From CALGTL01 sp963579135 (lineage in GTDB: Bacteria; Chloroflexota; Dehalococcoidia; Lucifugimonadales; Australimonadaceae): a stretch of 61,187 nt of DNA. The stretch is taken from assembly GCA_963579135.1 (NCBI GenBank), contig CAUZFB010000011.1, forward strand, positions 1-61,187, given 5' to 3'. How positions within the stretch are numbered: position 1 is the first letter of the stretch; the number at the start of each line of letters is the position of its first letter. The translations under genes were made by a program, and so were the position numbers. This document shows positions 53,807-61,187 of the stretch, piece by piece. The notes beneath the pieces are model-generated. The model was not told the origin of the DNA and did not search any database. It was given only the letters and a program-made list of their open reading frames with translations.

Positions 53807-55111
53807 ATGACCGTGCCATTGCCCTCATTCCAGATGCTTCGTACCCTGACCGCTTCGCTCGCGGTCCTTGTGCTCCTGCTCCTCAGCATAGGGCGCGGCG
53901 ACACCATCTCCGACCTACGACTCGCGGCTGGCGCCCATGAGCAGGACCTCGTGCGCTGGGAGCTAACCCACTTCATGGACAAGTGGTTTACTCGCGCCGC
54001 CGACCTCGTCCTTCCCGGCACGCCCAGCAACAGCGAACGCCTTGCCGCAGTCGATGAATTCTTTGGCTTACGTGAGAGCCTCGCGAACGCCCAGCGAAGC
54101 GTCGAGCGTACCCTCGCGTCCGTCGGCGCTGGCCCGCAAGCTCCGCTTGAAGCGCAGGCTACCGCCGACGCACTGCGACGACGACGCAGCGAGTTGCAGG
54201 GACTCGTCGAGGAAACGTTGGAGGCGGCCATCTCCTATGTCGTCGACAAGCAAGACATCATCGGCGGCATCAGTCCCCTGCGCTGGCCGCCGGTCGATTT
54301 CACCTTCGAGGATCGCGGCCTAGTGCTCGTACGCTCGCCCCGGGAACGTATCGAGCGCCTCGATGACCTGCTGCTCGATCCAGGCGTAACTCTGCTGGAG
54401 CAAGTCGAGATTGAGGAGGACGTGGAATCGCTGGATACCAACACGTCTGCCCTGGTGGTTCGCATCGGCGGTGTTGCGACCTATCCCGCACAAGTCAGCC
54501 CTGATCGCTCCTTGCATGGCACGTTGGAACTCGCAGCCCACGAGTGGCTCCACCACTGGTTGATCTTCAAGCCCCTGGGAAAGCAGTGGTTCGCTGGAGG
54601 CGAACTCCAAAGCATCAACGAAACAGTCGCCAACATCTTCGGGCAAGAGATCGGTGACCTGGCGTTGGAGAAGCTCACAGGAGAGCGATTCGAGCGTGAA
54701 CCCTGGGAACCGCCTACGGTTCGCGAGCGTAGAGAGCCAGCACCCGACGTCTTCGATTTTCGCCGCGAGATGCGCAGCGTCCGAACCGGCCTGGAGAAGA
54801 TTCTGGAGGAAGGCCTGATCGACGAAGCTGAGGAGTTCCTGGAGGAGCGTCGCCTCGAATTCGTGGCCAACGGCTACCACATCCGTAAGCTCAACAACGC
54901 CTGGTTCTCCTTCAACGGCACCTACGCCGACGGCGCTGCATCGATCAGTCCCATCGAGGGCCAGTTGCGCACCATCCGCGCAGGCTCCACCAATCTCTCG
55001 GAATTTCTTGACCGTGTCGCCGGTATCAGCCAGGAAGGCCAACTAGAGGAGCAGGCCCTCGCCGCCGGCTGGATGCCGATCGACACCGCTACCGGCCTGC
55101 CGCTCCCCTAG
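53807..55111 (+). CDS. Membrane-anchored putative zinc metallopeptidase
   Basis: 434 aa. A hydrophobic N-terminal segment (LTASLAVLVLLLLSIG) serves as signal or anchor. The middle is helical and acidic. The catalytic motif HEWLHH (HExxH) lies in LELAAHEWLHHWLIF at about 240-255, followed by INETVANIFG with a likely third ligand Glu. The C-terminal half is helical, with YADGAASISPIEGQLRTIR. It resembles no named peptidase I can specify. Promoter not seen; the AT-richer 53640-53800 precedes it. Confidence 0.65.
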   Translation: MTVPLPSFQMLRTLTASLAVLVLLLLSIGRGDTISDLRLAAGAHEQDLVRWELTHFMDKWFTRAADLVLPGTPSNSERLAAVDEFFGLRESLANAQRSVERTLASVGAGPQAPLEAQATADALRRRRSELQGLVEETLEAAISYVVDKQDIIGGISPLRWPPVDFTFEDRGLVLVRSPRERIERLDDLLLDPGVTLLEQVEIEEDVESLDTNTSALVVRIGGVATYPAQVSPDRSLHGTLELAAHEWLHHWLIFKPLGKQWFAGGELQSINETVANIFGQEIGDLALEKLTGERFEREPWEPPTVRERREPAPDVFDFRREMRSVRTGLEKILEEGLIDEAEEFLEERRLEFVANGYHIRKLNNAWFSFNGTYADGAASISPIEGQLRTIRAGSTNLSEFLDRVAGISQEGQLEEQALAAGWMPIDTATGLPLP

Positions 55112-55149
55112 CTGACCCTAGCCGGTGCTTTGCGAGAGAGGTTCTGGCG

Positions 55150-55522
55150 CTAGTGATCCGCGCCGAGGTGGCTGAGCAACTCCACCATCACCTTGCAGTC
55201 CACCTCGTTACACCTCTCGATCTCCTGCAACTAAGATTGCCTTCGTCCAGACCAAGAGGAAGCTGGTGGATGAATGTGACCTCTACTGCATTCTCAGTTT
55301 GCCCGGTACGGTCTTCTAACAGTTTGGGGCTGGAGTAAAGATGAACCGCCCAAACTCCAGCCGCGCGTCGTAGTCCGGCTGCTCACCGTCAGGCACGAGC
55401 CGATGTTCGCGCCCGTACAGTCCCAGCCCGTCCACCAGCGGATCACGCAGCAGGAAATTGCGCGTAGCGGTCGCACTCACCCAATCGCCGTTTATGGCAT
55501 CGTCGGGTTTGCCCAAACTCAT
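55150..55522 (-). pseudogene. Internally deleted RecB-like (TM0106/COG2251-type) nuclease remnant
   Basis: From ATG 55522 the minus strand reads NGDWVSATATRNFLLRDPLV, YGREHRLVPDGEQPDYDARL, EFGRFIF and stops soon after. This is the opening of COG2251-type predicted RecB nucleases as I remember it. About 150 bases on, in another frame, a tail reads EIERCNEVDCKVMVELLSHL to TAG 55150, like the Y-N-x-x-D-C end of the same family. The core nuclease domain is missing. Family assignment is from memory and tentative; that both ends belong to one gene is inference. Confidence 0.5.
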
Positions 55523-55554
55523 GGGCTCGTCATATCACTATCGCAGCGAATGTT

Positions 55555-55566
55555 GGGGGGGGGGGG
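55555..55566 (+). repeat. G12 homopolymer tract
   Basis: Twelve consecutive G (C12 on the minus strand) immediately after the stop codon of the propeller lipoprotein. Such tracts are prone to slippage and to sequencing error. It lies in the 3' untranslated side, so it does not change the protein. Confidence 0.9.
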
Positions 55567-56586
55567 CTACCAATCGGGCTGGGAGGCAGCGACGTCGCCC
55601 ACTGACAATCGGTTCTGTACACCCTCGGTGGAGGTAACAAAGAGCTCCGATTTGCCTGCGGGCCTCGATTCGAAGACCAGCTTGCCTGTCGGGCCCCACA
55701 CCAGATCGAGCTCTTCAATCTGATTGTTCGTGAGTGTCTGAATGCCCTCGCCCTTATCCGACACCGTGAAGATATCTCGGCTGCCGTTCCGGTCGGAGAT
55801 GAACGCGACGCGCTTGCTGTCCGGGGACCACGTCGGCGAGATATCACTCGCCGGATTGTTAGTGATCCGCACGGCCTGCCCCTCAGGGCCCTGGGAGCCC
55901 ACGTACAGCACGTAGATCTCGTCGTCCCCGTGGCGAGTGGAAGTGAAAGCCAGTTTTTTGCCGTCGGGGGACCACGCCGGGCCGCGATCGGGCGACGCCG
56001 ACAGCTGCAACCGGTTCACGCCATCAGGGTTGCGCAGGAACAATCCCTCGGACTCGCCATTCTCGTCCAACGCAGCAAAGGCGATCCACGTCCCGTTGGG
56101 CGACCACGCAGGATCAGCTTCACTGTCGCTCTCGAAAATCAATCTGTTCGGCAAGAGGTCGAGAAGACGCACCCAGTAGACCCGCGAAGTCCCATCAGCG
56201 TCTGGCGAAACGTACGCAATCCGCTCTCCGTCGGGCGACCAAGTCGGTTCGGACTCGTCGACGCCCGTGTTCGTCACACGGATGACGGATGAGCCATCCA
56301 CGACTCCTAGGTAAAGCTCAACATTGCCATCGCGGTCACTCAAGAACGCGATCCGAGAGTGGTCGGGCGACCAGACAGCGCCAAAATCGTCGTCAGGCCC
56401 CGTCATAACCATCCGCCGGTCGCTGCCGTCCGACCGCGCCACGACGATGTCACGTGTCCCTACTTCACCGACGGAGTACACGATGAACGTGTCCTCCGAA
56501 AGAAGGGAGCACGCCCCTAGCACCAGCACCGAGGCGCTGGCTAAAGCGGCAAGGAAACCTAATTTGAGTGAGGAGGATCGGAACAT
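55567..56586 (-). CDS. TolB-like beta-propeller lipoprotein
   Basis: 339 aa. N-terminal lipobox VLVLGACSLL (Cys near 26) marks a lipoprotein. About seven PD40-type repeats follow, with motif W-S-P-D/N-G-x-x-I/V-A-F/Y (VWSPDHSRIAF, TWSPDGERIAY, AWSPNGTWIAF, AWSPDGKKLAF, TWSPDSKRVAF). It is exposed on the cell surface and probably binds a protein or ligand. Confidence 0.9.
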   Translation of the reverse strand: MFRSSSLKLGFLAALASASVLVLGACSLLSEDTFIVYSVGEVGTRDIVVARSDGSDRRMVMTGPDDDFGAVWSPDHSRIAFLSDRDGNVELYLGVVDGSSVIRVTNTGVDESEPTWSPDGERIAYVSPDADGTSRVYWVRLLDLLPNRLIFESDSEADPAWSPNGTWIAFAALDENGESEGLFLRNPDGVNRLQLSASPDRGPAWSPDGKKLAFTSTRHGDDEIYVLYVGSQGPEGQAVRITNNPASDISPTWSPDSKRVAFISDRNGSRDIFTVSDKGEGIQTLTNNQIEELDLVWGPTGKLVFESRPAGKSELFVTSTEGVQNRLSVGDVAASQPDW

Positions 56587-56707
56587 CGGTGATCAGCTGC
56601 TCGCATCCATCACACGTAACTGGTGACAGATTCGCAGGTAAAAATAGCAGCAGACGTGAGTAAGTTGCTAGGAATTAGGAGTGGTGATTAAGAGGAATTC
56701 GCCGCGC

Positions 56708-57082
56708 TCAAAAAGGCAGCCATGTCTCGTCACGGTCTTCGAGACGCTTCGGCGCAGGCGCAGGGGACACGAATCCATACCCGAACCCACCTAGTATGCC
56801 CATGAGTCCGCCGCCAGCGATAAGCGCAGGAGGAAGCCACGTCGGCTGATCGGAGAGATCCTGCTCACACGTGGTGACGATGGCCCCCGTGGTGGCGATG
56901 TCAAACTCCTGCTGAGCCTCGCACCGTTGGATGTTGCCGATGAAGATCGACTGCACAAACAAAGCGGGGATGATTGAAAGCCCGGCACCGACCACACCAA
57001 CCATCAAGCCGAATATCACGCCCCGGTAGAGGCGCCGCCCCCTGGTCAGCCTAGGCTTCGCTGGCGCGTCGCTTATGGCCAT
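56708..57082 (-). CDS. Small two-helix membrane protein coupled to the AlkD-like gene
   Basis: 124 aa from ATG 57082 (TGATG junction with the upstream gene). One hydrophobic hairpin FGLMVGVVGAGLSIIPALFV, a Cys pair region (QRCEAQQ, TTCEQD), a second membrane segment LPPALIAGGGLMGILGGFG, and a charged end. Family unknown. The two Cys could form a disulfide in the exported loop (inference). Confidence 0.6.
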   Translation of the reverse strand: MAISDAPAKPRLTRGRRLYRGVIFGLMVGVVGAGLSIIPALFVQSIFIGNIQRCEAQQEFDIATTGAIVTTCEQDLSDQPTWLPPALIAGGGLMGILGGFGYGFVSPAPAPKRLEDRDETWLPF

Positions 57083-57870
57083 CAGCCGAGCACGGCTGCC
57101 CGGTCTTCGCCCATAAGCTTCGTCGCAGCCAATTGCATGATGATCTTCGGCCCCTTGCCATTCCACGGGCCGAGGAACTCCACGACGCGCGGTGCCTGGA
57201 GCCGCGTCATTTCCATCAGCATCGTTCCCACCGCCCATTGCACGTCCTCGCCCTCGTCCGTCATCAACGGCTCAGCGACCGTCAACGCATCCGTCATGAA
57301 TCTTCCCTCGCGCACGAGCGGCGAGAACGACGAAACCGCCGCAATCCGCTTGGGCGCCGGGCCTGACTTGGCCCACTCAAGCAAACGAAGCGCGATGGAC
57401 GGCTTGCCTGCCATGGCGCGTGAGATGCACTGCGTACCAAGGGCATCAGCCGTCTGGGGGTTAGTGAGCTTGGCTGCCCATAACTCGAAACGCTCGAAAT
57501 CGCTCCCGCTGATGTGACGAGCGTTCGCACCAACGAGCTGCGCACCGATGAGCCCCTCTTCGAGGTTGCCTGTGCTGAACAGCTCCTCTGCAACTGCAAC
57601 CGATGCTGCGTAACCAGGCGAACGCAGTCGGCGAACGTAGTCCATGCCCAGGTTGTGCAGATCCACAGGCTTGATGCCGTAGCACGACACGTCGTCGCCG
57701 TACGCACGTTTCAATTCGTCACTCTGGTCCTTGCGGCCAGCCTTCCTCAGCCGAGCTCGAACCTCTTCAACGATCGTATCGACCGCCTGTCGATCCACTT
57801 CGAGCGGGGCCGGACCCGAAGGCTGAGGCGGCCGCCTTCTTCGATTCTCCATACAAGCACCATCAGTCAC
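57082..57870 (-). CDS. AlkD-like DNA alkylation repair/HEAT-repeat protein
   Basis: 262 aa from GTG 57870; ATG 57852 is also possible. After a basic, proline-rich N-terminus come helical repeats: KPVDLHNLGMDYVRRL, EEGLIGAQLVGANARHI, FERFELWAAKLTNPQTADAL, and SFSPLVREGRF. This matches COG4912 AlkD, which excises alkylated bases by a non-flipping mechanism. Its stop overlaps the following membrane gene by one base. Confidence 0.8.
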   Translation of the reverse strand: MTDGACMENRRRRPPQPSGPAPLEVDRQAVDTIVEEVRARLRKAGRKDQSDELKRAYGDDVSCYGIKPVDLHNLGMDYVRRLRSPGYAASVAVAEELFSTGNLEEGLIGAQLVGANARHISGSDFERFELWAAKLTNPQTADALGTQCISRAMAGKPSIALRLLEWAKSGPAPKRIAAVSSFSPLVREGRFMTDALTVAEPLMTDEGEDVQWAVGTMLMEMTRLQAPRVVEFLGPWNGKGPKIIMQLAATKLMGEDRAAVLG

Positions 57871-57995
57871 GCAACGCCGCGCGCCATGTGACCCGGATTA
57901 GAGTTTGGTCTACCCTCGCAGAGACATAGCGTCTGCGGGACGCTCATATTGTAGCGCGCAGATGGATATCCACGAGTCGCGGCTGCACACGCTCG

Positions 57996-58030
57996 AATAA
58001 AAGAGCCCCCTCGGACCGAGGGGGCTCTTT
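57996..58030 (-). terminator. Rho-independent terminator after the bicupin gene
   Basis: On the minus strand AAAGAGCCCCCTCGG pairs with CCGAGGGGGCTCTTT and is followed by TTATTC. Perfect stem, T-run, 17 bp past the bicupin stop. It separates the dehydrogenase-bicupin unit from the AlkD operon. Confidence 0.9.
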
Positions 58031-58046
58031 CTGCTATGAAACAGAA

Positions 58047-58919
58047 CTAGCGAACGTCGGTTGCCATCGCGGGGCGACCACCGAGGTCCTTGACCTCTTG
58101 CCAGTCCTTCAGCGACTCGTAGTTCACCCGCTCGTTCTTCTCCTCGGTCACGTCTCGCGCGACCACGTGGAAGATTTCGAGCGGCTCGTCGCCAACCGAC
58201 TCGAACCAGTACGGCGTCGCCTTCGGAATCGCGATCCCGTCGTACAGGCCCAGATTGTGGACGTCCGACTCCTCGAAGCCGTGGAACCGCGCGACGCCAG
58301 CCAGCACGAACCACGCCGAGTCGGCCCCGGTATGGGAGTGCATGTTCGTCTCGCCGCCGTCCTTGATCTTCTGGACATCGATGCGAAGCATGTCCTGCTC
58401 GTTGAACAAGCTTGTGATCATCTTCGGGAACTGGTCAAACTCAGGGCTCACATACCTGATGTGCTGCATCGGCTTGGCGTGGTGTTTAGTGGCGTCACGG
58501 ACCTTCGCCGCGTCGTGCAGCGCTGTCTGCCGCTCACGCAGAGGCTGGAAGTTGAGCCGGATGTTGTTGCCCCTCGGGTTGACCGCTGTGATGTGCAGAA
58601 TCTCCAAATCCTCGTCCGAAGCCGACTCGAACCAGTAAGGCGCTGCTCGGGGGATCCCGAGGCCCTCCATCGGCCCGTACTCACCGAACATGCTCTCCAA
58701 GCCATCGTAGAATCGCACGCGGCCTTTGAGCACCAACCACATGCTCTCCGTCGCAGCATGGGCGTGGAGGTTGGTGTCTCCACCACTCTTAGCGACCTGG
58801 ATACCCACGCCCAAGACACTGGTGTTCGTCAACGGCAATGTAATCTTTGGCCTGTCCTGCGTCAGTGGCTTGTCGTACCTGAACTTCGTCAGGCCCTGCT
58901 TGCTCGCCGTCTGCGTCAT
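58047..58919 (-). CDS. Bicupin (two-domain cupin) protein
   Basis: 290 aa with two cupin barrels. Domain 1 has HAHAATESMWLVLKGRVRFY and PRAAPYWFES; domain 2 has MHSHTGADSAWFVLAGVARF and PKATPYWFES. His and Glu/Asp metal-ligand positions appear in both. The halves are clearly homologous. It starts 10 bp after the selenocysteine-candidate dehydrogenase stop, so the two are one operon. Possibly an isomerase, dioxygenase or stabiliser acting on the same substrate. Confidence 0.85.
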   Translation of the reverse strand: MTQTASKQGLTKFRYDKPLTQDRPKITLPLTNTSVLGVGIQVAKSGGDTNLHAHAATESMWLVLKGRVRFYDGLESMFGEYGPMEGLGIPRAAPYWFESASDEDLEILHITAVNPRGNNIRLNFQPLRERQTALHDAAKVRDATKHHAKPMQHIRYVSPEFDQFPKMITSLFNEQDMLRIDVQKIKDGGETNMHSHTGADSAWFVLAGVARFHGFEESDVHNLGLYDGIAIPKATPYWFESVGDEPLEIFHVVARDVTEEKNERVNYESLKDWQEVKDLGGRPAMATDVR

Positions 58920-58929
58920 CTAGTCCTCC

Positions 58930-60048
58930 TTATTGCCACGGCAATACGGACACGTGAATGGCGTCCGTGATTCCCTCGCCTGCGACCGCCCGGATGGCGG
59001 TATCGACATCTTTGAGACCGAATGTGTGCGTACGCATCTGCTCCAGAGGGAACCGGTGCGACCCGATAATCTGCAGGCCCTTCTCCACGGCATCGAAGCT
59101 GTGGCCTCGGGCGCTCTTGAGCGTCATGTACTTTCGGGTCAGCCGTCCGATGGGGAAATCAGGGAACAGCGGTGTCTCCGCCTGTGCCACCATAATCCCG
59201 CCCTTCCGCTTAGTCGCCTCAACCGACAACAGCGTAGGCGCGTTGCCAGCGTGGGACGTGCAGTCGACCACCGTGTCGACGCCCGCCTCGGGACCTCCAC
59301 CGGTGAGCTCCTTGATGCGCGGCAGCGGATCCTCCTCCTGCACGTTGATGACCACATCAGCGCCCAACAGCTTAGCGACCTCAAAACGCTTCGCGTCCTT
59401 GTTGGTACCCGTCACGATGATGAGGTCCGCGCCCGCCTTCTTGCTGGCGATGACACACGCCAGCCCCTGCTGACCGGGGCCCTGGATGAGCACCGACTTG
59501 CCGAAGCCCGCCTGGCCCTCCACCAACGCCCACTGCACACCGTTGCCCATCGGCAGCGCCATGGCAGCTTCCTCGGCGGTGACACCGCTAGGGATCTTGT
59601 GGAGCGCGGCGTTCGGGGGTATGAACAGGTACTGCGAATACCCACCCCAGAGCGACGGCAGCACGTCGACCGACGTTGAGCCGTAACGGATCGCGTTGTC
59701 GTTCGCGGAGGAGTCCGTTGCGTAGCAATGGCGGTACTCGCCTACACGACAGAACTCGCAGTAGCCACACGGGAGGTACTCCTCCAGCGCGACCATGTCG
59801 CCCTCTTTGACGTCCCAGCGATCCGCGAACACGCGGCCCACCTTGACCAGATAGCCCACGTTCTCGTGGCCCATCACGACCGCCCCGCCCTTCATGTGTC
59901 GGTGGTACCCACCGACGTCGCTCCCTCAGACGCCTGCGACTTCGACCTTCAGCAGCGCAGCATCTACGGGAATTTCGGGGAGCTCAAGCTCCCTCAGTTC
60001 AGTCTCACCAGAGGCGATCTTCGCCGCCACCAAAGCCATCTCAGCCAT
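58930..60048 (-). CDS. Zinc-dependent alcohol dehydrogenase with in-frame UGA at the catalytic Cys: candidate selenoprotein
   Basis: From ATG 60048 (GAGGT site) 372 codons run to TAG 58930 with one interruption, a TGA at 59926-59928 (codon 41). Around it the protein reads KVEVAGV-(U)-GSDVGGYHR, matching the medium-chain dehydrogenase core GxCGSD. The UGA replaces the catalytic zinc Cys. Everything after agrees: MGHENVG zinc His, the structural-zinc set CGYCEFCRVGEYRHC, and a Rossmann domain (IQGPGQQGLACVIAS, LLGADVVI). A SECIS-like hairpin follows the UGA. The region where many members carry the third catalytic ligand reads ALPMGNGVQW. Otherwise the gene is intact, unlike the pseudogenes elsewhere. 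The alternative is a point nonsense mutation or sequencing error. Confidence 0.85.
59898..59928 (-). promoter_or_regulatory. Candidate bacterial SECIS (UGA plus downstream hairpin)
   Basis: The UGA (59926-59928) is followed by nine bases and then GUCGGUG, loop GGUAC, CACCGAC at 59898-59916. This is a perfect 7-bp stem (8 bp if G-C closes the loop). The first loop G is 17 nt after the UGA. Known bacterial SECIS elements have a short stem, a small apical loop starting with G (GGU in fdhF) and a loop G about 16-37 nt from UGA. All three hold here. The pairing lies within coding sequence. Confidence 0.75.
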
Positions 60049-60171
60049 GTCTTACCTCGCGAAGTCGTTAGCGTCCGGCATGCGCACCGGCATTTGGAGC
60101 AACATACGCCGACCATGATTGGAGGTCAACGAGCACGGGCCTTGGGCTGACCCTGGTGGAGCGCCTAATGG

Positions 60172-60264
60172 CCCCCTCGGGCTCGGTTAGGCAGATTGTC
60201 AGGGGGTTGGTGCGAGCCCTTGAATCTCTTGGCTTCGCCTCTAGAGCTAAAGATCGCTCCGCGC
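60172..60264 (-). repeat. Dispersed repeat, inverted partial copy C
   Basis: On the plus strand TCGGGCTCGGTTAGG, then GAATCTCTTGGCTTC, then GAGCTAAAGATCGCTCCGCG match the reverse complement of copies A/B (CGGGCTCGGTTGAGG, GATCTCTTGGCTTC, GACTAAAGGTCGCTCGGCG). It lies between the dehydrogenase and tRNA-Glu. Confidence 0.6.
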
Positions 60265-60301
60265 GCGTCTTGATTAGGTGCAGGACTTTATCCTGCCTGC
60301 C

Positions 60302-60378
60302 TGGTAGCGCATACGGGATTTGAACCCGTGATCTTCGCCTTGAGAGGGCGATGTCCTGGGCCACTAGACGAATGCGCC
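60302..60378 (-). tRNA. tRNA-Glu (anticodon CTC)
   Basis: The minus strand folds into a cloverleaf. The acceptor GGCGCAT pairs with ATGCGCT (one G-U). The anticodon stem TCGCC/GGCGA encloses CTCTCAA with CTC at positions 34-36, and a GTTCAAATC T-loop follows. The 3' CCA is encoded. Anticodon CTC reads GAG; no Sec tRNA is in this window. Confidence 0.95.
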
Positions 60379-60470
60379 ACGCAGAGGGCCCCTCCCAGGG
60401 GTCCGGCCCAACTGAGACAGTATAACTGACACATCACTGGCTGAGCGAGAGGGGGATTGCGGTTAGGCGC

Positions 60471-61187
60471 TTAGGACTCTAGGCCGAAATTCCCGCGCCA
60501 GACCATCTCCACGCGCGCCATATTCTCCTCGGAAAGCCCGCCTGGTCCCGAAGCTGCCGCGTTCTCCGTCACCTGCTGGGCATCCGAGAAGCCGCCGAGC
60601 ACCGACGTTACGCCCTTGAGCGACAGCACGTAACGGAGCGCTGCTTGCGCCAGATCGTGATCGTCCGCCTGTGTGTCCGGGTGCAAATTCTTCGACAGGA
60701 ATCCAAACATCTGCGCTTGGTGCCGTCCAATCGCGCCCGATTCTGGAGAGCGAACTCCGTATCCCAGCGGATGCGAATCACCCCCTGAGGCACCGGCATC
60801 GCTCAGGTACCAACTGGCCAGTGGGCTGTACACCGCCGCGCCGACACCGTGGGCGTGGGCGTAACCAAGGATCCCGCCCCAGTCCTGCCCCACCCACATG
60901 CCCTTCGGCAGACCAGCCGCCGACGGGTTGATCAGGTTTACCGACACGTTGATCAGGTTAAACGCCCCGGTGTTGATCAACTGCTGCGCCGCTGGTGCAT
61001 CGTTGCCTCGCGTGATGAAACCGATGAACCGTGCCTTACCCGCAGCCTGCACACGCTGCAAGCCTTCGAGCGCACCGCCCGGGCGCAGGTAGTCCGCCAC
61101 CGACAGATGCGTGTACGAGCGGCCCTTCAATTCCGGCGTATGCAGCACCGGCCCATTGTGGATCTGCACGAAGTCCACGTAGTCCAC
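60471..61187 (-). CDS. Aldo/keto reductase family protein, 5' end cut by the window
   Basis: 238 residues without the start. VDYVDFVQIHNGP, GKARFIGFITRGND, NLINVSVNLINPS, VYSPLASW and a C-terminal ALRYVLSLKGVTSVLGGFSDAQQV segment fit the AKR barrel, where SVLGG-type motifs bind NADPH. The catalytic Tyr/Lys region lies upstream, outside the window. Substrate unknown. Confidence 0.85.
   Translation of the reverse strand: MDYVDFVQIHNGPVLHTPELKGRSYTHLSVADYLRPGGALEGLQRVQAAGKARFIGFITRGNDAPAAQQLINTGAFNLINVSVNLINPSAAGLPKGMWVGQDWGGILGYAHAHGVGAAVYSPLASWYLSDAGASGGDSHPLGYGVRSPESGAIGRHQAQMFGFLSKNLHPDTQADDHDLAQAALRYVLSLKGVTSVLGGFSDAQQVTENAAASGPGGLSEENMARVEMVWRGNFGLES

Noticed and set aside
60068..60364. 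98-codon minus-strand ORF across tRNA-Glu
   Set aside because: It covers most of the tRNA and part of a repeat; the translation has no protein-like pattern.
1..61187. CRISPR arrays, insertion sequences, phage or integrase genes
   Set aside because: No regularly spaced direct repeats, transposase motifs, integrases or phage structural genes were recognised on either strand.

Overview
This GC-rich window reads as the chromosome of a heterotrophic bacterium. Its gene content fits a marine Chloroflexota lineage of the SAR202/Dehalococcoidia type: Rieske oxygenase, amidohydrolases, RidA proteins, SDR and zinc dehydrogenases, an FrhB-type F420-linked protein, and a complex I operon without the NADH-input module. 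The lineage is inferred from gene content only, not from a marker phylogeny.

Layout. 1-2889 (minus): truncated lipid-flippase-like membrane protein, HerA-type ATPase and its overlapping partner. 2984-6372 (plus): FrhB-family protein that appears to start at AUU, a ThiE/TenI-like protein and a D-lactate-type dehydrogenase. 6748-8938: NTF2/PNPOx fusion and a Rieske oxygenase. 8935-19290 (minus): nuoB-C-D-H-I-J-K-(small DUF2007-like ORF)-L-M-N. 19776-22915: translin-family protein and K+-dependent membrane pyrophosphatase, each preceded by a copy of a dispersed repeat. 23306-25174: atypical SDR and amidohydrolase. 25281-33708: dcd, ribD-ribE-ribBA-ribH, yqeY-like, purQ, two half-size EamA transporters and purL. 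33770-34941: RidA proteins. 35173-42753: rplI, dnaB, DnaD-like, a DnaC-like loader with two AAA+ modules, HIT, crcB and leuS. 43051-49907: THI5-like protein, methyltransferase, CMD protein, LigJ-like amidohydrolase, ornithine cyclodeaminase-like protein and SbcC. 50090-55566: three decayed genes (GNAT, EF-G-like, RecB-like nuclease) interleaved with intact etfBA, an unknown gene and a membrane zincin. 55567-58919 (minus): propeller lipoprotein, AlkD-like gene pair, bicupin. 58930-60048 (minus): zinc alcohol dehydrogenase with an in-frame UGA. Then tRNA-Glu(CTC) and a truncated aldo/keto reductase.

Main discovery. The zinc-dependent dehydrogenase can only be read full length if an in-frame UGA at 59926-59928 is decoded. 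That UGA sits exactly where the family has its catalytic zinc-binding Cys (G-V-Cys-G-S-D). Nine bases after it is a perfect hairpin with a GGUAC apical loop, the layout of a bacterial SECIS. This is a strong candidate for a selenocysteine-containing alcohol dehydrogenase, encoded 10 bp upstream of a bicupin. No selenium machinery (selA, selB, selC, selD) lies in this window, so the claim needs the rest of the genome.

Other signals: an AUU start with an ideal Shine-Dalgarno, a doubled helicase-loader gene, an SDR without its catalytic Ser/Tyr, a dispersed repeat family in several copies, and two genes that keep both termini but lost their middles.
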